Below, piece by piece: positions 12,877 to 16,110 of a stretch of DNA of 16,110 bases. Location: contig JAQVNJ010000135.1 of assembly GCA_028703175.1 (NCBI GenBank), positions 1 to 16,110 of the forward strand, read 5' to 3'. The position numbers and the translations under genes are program-made. The first letter of the stretch is position 1. Each line of letters begins with the position of its first letter. The stretch is from JAAYCB01 sp012744395 (GTDB taxonomy: Bacteria; Planctomycetota; Planctomycetia; Pirellulales; Thermoguttaceae). The notes under the pieces are model-generated. The model worked only from the letters and a program-made list of their open reading frames with translations, was not told the origin of the DNA and made no database searches.

Positions 12877-14967
12877 TTACTTCTCGACCGGCCGCCACTG
12901 GATGGCGTCGGCGATCACGTGGCCGTTGGCGCCGTTGTTTCTCACTTCGACCTCCGCCGGGAGCGACTTTTTGAACGAAAACACGCCGAGTTCGATCAGC
13001 AGCCCGTCGATCGGCGGCGTCTTCCGCTGATCGACCCGCAGTTCGGCCGCGCCGCCGGCATGGCGGACGATCACCCGCGTGTTGGCCGCTCGATTCTCGC
13101 CCGGCGCATAGGCCAGGCGCACGGCGTACTTGCCGTCGCGGGGCAGTTCAGCGCGGAACAGGGCCGACTTTTCGCCCTGTCCCTGGTTGCCGTCGTGGAG
13201 GTAGCCGCTGCCCACGAAGGGGCCCTTGGCCGAGCTTGACTGCCACTGGCCGGTGAGCTTCGCCCGCGGATTGTCGACCACGATGCCTTCAAGCGAGAAC
13301 GGAGCGAACGACCTGGCCCGCGCCGGCCGCGGCCCGGTCCACTCGAGCACCTGCCCTCTCTCCAAGAGCCGCTCGCGGAGCGCCGGGTAGGGCACATCCT
13401 GGACGGCGAGCACGGCGTCGAGCGCGATGCCGGCCGCCACTGCGGCCGACTGCCCGAGGATCATGAACACCGGCTCCATGCGGATCGAGCCGAAGGCGAT
13501 GTGCGACGAGGAGAGGCAGACCGGAACGAGCAGGTTCTCGCACTCCCCCTTCTTCGGCGTCAGCGATCCGTAGCTGATCATGTAAGGGTAAGGGGGGCTG
13601 ACGCCGACGTCCCCCTCGTTCTGCACGAAGCCGTCCTCGGTCACGTAGCGCTGCACATGGTGCGAATCCATGGTATAGGAGCCCATCCCGACCGACTCGG
13701 GCGTCTCCAGCCGGCAGAGGCAGTCGTGCTCGGTCATCACGTAGACGCCGAGCATCCGCCGGGCCTCGCGGACATAGATCTGGTGGGGCCAGTTGCCGTT
13801 GTCGATGAATTCGTCCTTGGCCAGCCCCCAGCGGCGCATCGGCTGGCGGACGTCGTCCGGCACCCGCGGATCGTTGGCCAGGAAGTACATCAATCCCTTC
13901 TGGTACCGTTCGTGCTCGGCGATGATCTCCCGCCGCCGCTCGTAGGAGGCGTCGGGGTAGTCGTAATTGCAGCCGATGTTGTCCGTGCTGAAGGGACCGT
14001 GGTTGTTCGTGTCGGTCTTGCGGTTGGGGATCGGATCGAACTTGTTGAATGTCTCGCGCCAACCGGTCGCGAATACTCGCAGGAGCAGTTCGTACTGGGC
14101 CGGATCGTAGCCCTCGGGCTTGGGGAACGGCAGGCGGTTCTCCTCCGCGTCGGTCAGGCAGATGCGGTAGCAATAGGCCTGCACGCGGCGGTCGTCCGCG
14201 CCATTCTCACCCGGCGGTTCGGGCGAGACGCGCGGCAGCAGGCCGCTTGAGCGGTCGCCCGGCTTGACGAAGGGCGAGACCCCGTCGGGGAAGGAGTGGC
14301 CGTGGTGGCGGACGTCCTTCTGCACACCGTTGAACTGCTCGCCGTAGGCTTGCGAGGATTCGCGGCCGACCGTGTAGCCGACCCCGGCGGCCGCCAACAA
14401 ATCGCCTTCGTAGGTGGCGTCGATGAACATCCGTCCCCGGTAGGTCTTGCCGTCGAGCGTCGTGATCGCGCGGATGCGGCCGTTCTTCTTCGCCACGCCG
14501 CCCGTCCGATCGAGCCAGGCCTCGCGGACGACGGGCACGTTGGCCTCGGCGATCATCGAGTCGAACACCTTTTCGGCGGCGTGGGGCTCGAAGATCCACA
14601 TCGTGCGCTTTTCGCCGTCGATGGCCGCGGTGCCCTGGCCCTTGTCGCCATATTCCTCCCGCTTCTGCCAGCGCCAGGCAGCGTCGTCCTGGTAGTGCCG
14701 CCAGACGCGGTGGTAGAACTCGCGAGCCAGCCCGCCGATCACCTCCTTGCGTCCGGTGTCGGTCCAGCCAAGGCCTCCGCTCGTCAGGCCGCCCAGGTGC
14801 CTCTCGGGAGACACGAGGATCACGGACCGACCAGCCCGCGCCGCCTCGACCGCGGCCGTCACCCCGGCGGAAGTGCCGCCGTAGACCACCAGGTCGTAGG
14901 TTTTTTCAGCCGCCGGAGCGGATGCCGCGGCAAGCAGCGAACAGAGAATCACGGCGGATCGGGGCAT
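12877..14967 (-). CDS. Exported FAD-dependent oxidoreductase with C-terminal golvesin/Xly-like domain
   Basis: A 696-aa protein. AGAGGA lies 6 nt before the ATG at 14967. Residues 1 to about 20 are a signal peptide. The FAD-binding Rossmann start is YDLVVYGGTSAGVTAAVEAA (24-43), then LVSPERHLGGLTSGGLGWTD and, further in, FIDATYEGDLLAAAGV, all typical of the FAD_oxidored family. The FAD-domain closure reads IRMEPVFMILGQSAAVAAGIAL. The last 136 residues (from about 561) form a separate domain with DGKYAVRLAYAPGENRAANT, RVDQRKTPP, LIELGVFSF and VIADAIQW, which resembles the golvesin/Xly carbohydrate-binding-like domain. A periplasmic or surface oxidoreductase acting on sugar-linked substrate is plausible; substrate unknown. 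First gene of a probable two-gene unit with ybaK. Confidence 0.88.
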   Translation of the reverse strand: MPRSAVILCSLLAAASAPAAEKTYDLVVYGGTSAGVTAAVEAARAGRSVILVSPERHLGGLTSGGLGWTDTGRKEVIGGLAREFYHRVWRHYQDDAAWRWQKREEYGDKGQGTAAIDGEKRTMWIFEPHAAEKVFDSMIAEANVPVVREAWLDRTGGVAKKNGRIRAITTLDGKTYRGRMFIDATYEGDLLAAAGVGYTVGRESSQAYGEQFNGVQKDVRHHGHSFPDGVSPFVKPGDRSSGLLPRVSPEPPGENGADDRRVQAYCYRICLTDAEENRLPFPKPEGYDPAQYELLLRVFATGWRETFNKFDPIPNRKTDTNNHGPFSTDNIGCNYDYPDASYERRREIIAEHERYQKGLMYFLANDPRVPDDVRQPMRRWGLAKDEFIDNGNWPHQIYVREARRMLGVYVMTEHDCLCRLETPESVGMGSYTMDSHHVQRYVTEDGFVQNEGDVGVSPPYPYMISYGSLTPKKGECENLLVPVCLSSSHIAFGSIRMEPVFMILGQSAAVAAGIALDAVLAVQDVPYPALRERLLERGQVLEWTGPRPARARSFAPFSLEGIVVDNPRAKLTGQWQSSSAKGPFVGSGYLHDGNQGQGEKSALFRAELPRDGKYAVRLAYAPGENRAANTRVIVRHAGGAAELRVDQRKTPPIDGLLIELGVFSFKKSLPAEVEVRNNGANGHVIADAIQWRPVEK

Positions 14968-15134
14968 CGCAAGTCCTCTGGGCTCAAGCTGTCAATCATC
15001 CCATCCTACGAGGTCGCCCGGCATGGGGCAACGCGCGGCCGCGCCGAAATGGCGAGGGCGCCGTGTTCGCGCCGGTATTTCATCCCGCCGACAGCGGTTT
15101 GCCGCGTGAAGACCGGCAGAGGCACCGCCAACGG

Positions 15135-15557
15135 TCAGCCGCCGGAATACACGCCCGACTTCCGGCGCTCTTCCGAGAGCTTGTTGATCACGGTGTCGTC
15201 GCGGATATCGACCTTCAAGCCGGCGAGAATCTGCCGGAGGTAGTCCAGGTGCGGACAGGGAGGCGAGTGGTGGTTGTGCTGGGTGATGCAACTGGAGAGT
15301 TGCACCACCACGCGGTTGCTCGTGATCGTCTCCTGCTTTTCGAGCTTTTTCAGCAGGCTTGCCAGCTTGCGCTGCGTCGCCTGGCCGCAGCAGCCACCGC
15401 AGGTGATGTTGAGCGAGCGATAGGCCTTCTCCGCCGGATAGGGGGCAAATCCGCCGGTCCGCTCGTGCAGAGCCTTCTCGCAGGCGTAACCCGGGCAGCG
15501 CTGCTTGACGATATCGCACTGGAGGATGACCACGTAGTCCTTTTGTGAGAGGTCCAT
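15135..15557 (-). CDS. CGGC domain-containing Cys-rich protein
   Basis: A 140-aa protein of the CGGC family, thought to bind metal through conserved Cys and His but without assigned function. Visible family features are ILQCDIVKQRCPGYAC (Cys14, 21, 26), NITCGGCCG (Cys53, 56, 57), QLSSCITQHNHHSPPCPHLD (Cys90, His94, 96 and 97, Cys101) and a C-terminal KVDIRDDTVI strand. The start at 15557 fits the family's usual N-terminus just before the first Cys strand. AAGGA lies about 11 nt upstream, a little far. The frame stays open to 15872 but the extra part translates intergenic repeats and is rejected. No signal peptide, so cytoplasmic. It stands alone on the minus strand, 167 bp upstream of the FAD oxidoreductase gene. 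Confidence 0.87.
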   Translation of the reverse strand: MDLSQKDYVVILQCDIVKQRCPGYACEKALHERTGGFAPYPAEKAYRSLNITCGGCCGQATQRKLASLLKKLEKQETITSNRVVVQLSSCITQHNHHSPPCPHLDYLRQILAGLKVDIRDDTVINKLSEERRKSGVYSGG

Positions 15558-15712
15558 CGGGCAAGTTGTCCTTGGGGGAAGTGTGAAAGGCTTTGCTGTC
15601 GAGCGCCCTCGTCGCCGAGATGACGATGCCCAGCACAGCCCCCCGGTGTCGCGCCGCGCGACCCCGGGATTGGCTGTCAAGCATCTTCGGCGTAAATCAT
15701 AGCGTGCCCCCC

Positions 15713-15757
15713 GCGGGCGCAAAAGGCGCGGGCGCAAAAGGTGCGGGCGCAAAACAG
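15713..15757. repeat. Three tandem 15-bp units
   Basis: GCGGGCGCAAAAGGC (15713-15727), GCGGGCGCAAAAGGT (15728-15742) and GCGGGCGCAAAACAG (15743-15757) lie head to tail immediately before the GGTGCCACC-type repeat cluster. The first two differ at one base. Confidence 0.9.
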
Positions 15758-15758
15758 A

Positions 15759-16013
15759 AGGTGCCACCCATAAATCAATAGGTGCCACAGGTAGGAAGAT
15801 TCGGGCGGGCCAAGGAGGTGCCACCCGGGGTTGTGGAAGGTTCGCATGTCGGGCCAAGGAGGCGCCACCCATGGACCGAGAAGCGACGGGCCAAGAACGT
15901 GCCGCCCATGAACCTTGAAGGTGCCACCCATGAACCTTGAAGGCGATCGGTCAGTCTCTGGGTGGCACCTTTTGGCGCCCTTGACGGCAATCGGCCGGTT
16001 TATGGGTGGCGCC
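15759..16013. repeat. Cluster of GGTGCCACC-type repeats in both orientations
   Basis: GGTGCCACCCA or close variants occur at 15760-15770, 15781-15788 (partial), 15817-15826, 15861-15870 (GGCGCCACCC), 15899-15907 (degenerate) and 15920-15930. Inverted copies GGGTGGCACC and GGGTGGCGCC lie at 15960-15969 and 16004-16013, each followed by TTTTGGCG. The 15817 and 15861 copies are both preceded by GGGCCAAGGAGG or close to it, so larger units were duplicated. The forward and reverse copies could pair into long hairpins. It looks like a nested, partly decayed repeat island; no encoded product. Confidence 0.8.
15899..15942. repeat. 22-bp tandem duplication within the repeat cluster
   Basis: Two adjacent 22-bp units, each beginning GTGCC and containing CCCATGAACCTTGAAG, lie at 15899-15920 and 15921-15942. 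They differ at one base (GCCGCCC versus GCCACCC). Confidence 0.88.
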
Positions 16014-16110
16014 TTTTGGCGTTCAGAGCGCGGCGACCGGGGCAGGCCTGCGATTGAATCCTTCGCCAGGCGCCGCTAGGATAGTCCAGCGCGCGATCGC
16101 ATGATTTCGC

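Larger units (their letters stand above)
15558..16110. other. Repeat-rich intergenic region to the window end
   Basis: No credible gene is seen in these 553 bp. It should contain the promoter of the CGGC gene, not identifiable by eye. From 15713 to 16013 it is dominated by short repeats (entered separately). The last 95 bp hold nothing recognisable; an ATG at 16102 near the edge could open a gene outside the window but this cannot be judged. Confidence 0.65.

Noticed and set aside
15558..15872. N-terminal extension of the CGGC protein
   Set aside because: The extra 105 residues translate tandem repeats and intergenic sequence; the family's normal start matches the Met at 15557.

Overview
The window reads as chromosomal DNA of a GC-rich member of the Planctomycetota, probably Pirellulales-like. 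That is an inference from three things. It has several secreted proteins typical of that phylum (neutral-ceramidase-like hydrolases, an FG-GAP/VCBS protein, an FAD-dependent oxidoreductase with a C-terminal carbohydrate-binding-like domain). It has a diverged tyrosine recombinase of a type I associate with planctomycetes. It has short dispersed intergenic repeats. No taxonomic marker gene is present.

Layout: positions 1-1033 hold the N-terminal 344 residues of a leftward tyrosine recombinase that runs off the window, in DNA visibly less GC-rich than the rest. It starts just downstream of the 3' side of a leftward tRNA-Ser(GCT) gene (1196-1283) that has its own intrinsic terminator. An 11-bp motif identical to part of the tRNA D-arm is tandemly repeated beside the integrase start, so this looks like one end of a tRNA-associated integrated element. 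Positions 1411-4477 hold two tandem leftward paralogues of the neutral/alkaline ceramidase family. A 335-bp divergent spacer with a 28-bp repeat pair follows. Then comes a rightward cluster: a small Cys-rich DUF1284-like protein (4813), translationally coupled to a secreted GH32/43-like beta-propeller protein (5283), followed by a secreted FG-GAP/VCBS protein (7038).

Next are a leftward exported alpha/beta-hydrolase (8266-9366), a divergent third ceramidase-like gene with canonical ligands (9608-11065), and a Tat-exported protein carrying two copies of the same Cys-rich domain (11292-12383). This last gene converges on, and overlaps by 11 bp, a leftward ybaK-like gene preceded by the FAD oxidoreductase gene (12373-14967). 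A CGGC-domain gene (15135-15557) and a dense cluster of GGTGCCACC-type repeats close the window.

How the genes may work together: most products carry export signals and are predicted hydrolases or oxidoreductases acting on amides, esters or glycans. The locus may be a patchwork for breaking down sphingolipid- or glycan-containing material outside the cytoplasm, accompanied by three Cys-rich putative metal or redox proteins. The substrate and the functional linkage are inferences. The most notable observations are the His-to-Cys change at a metal-ligand position in the two tandem ceramidase paralogues, the single/tandem Cys-rich domain family with one Tat-exported member, and the integrase/tRNA-Ser/11-bp repeat junction.
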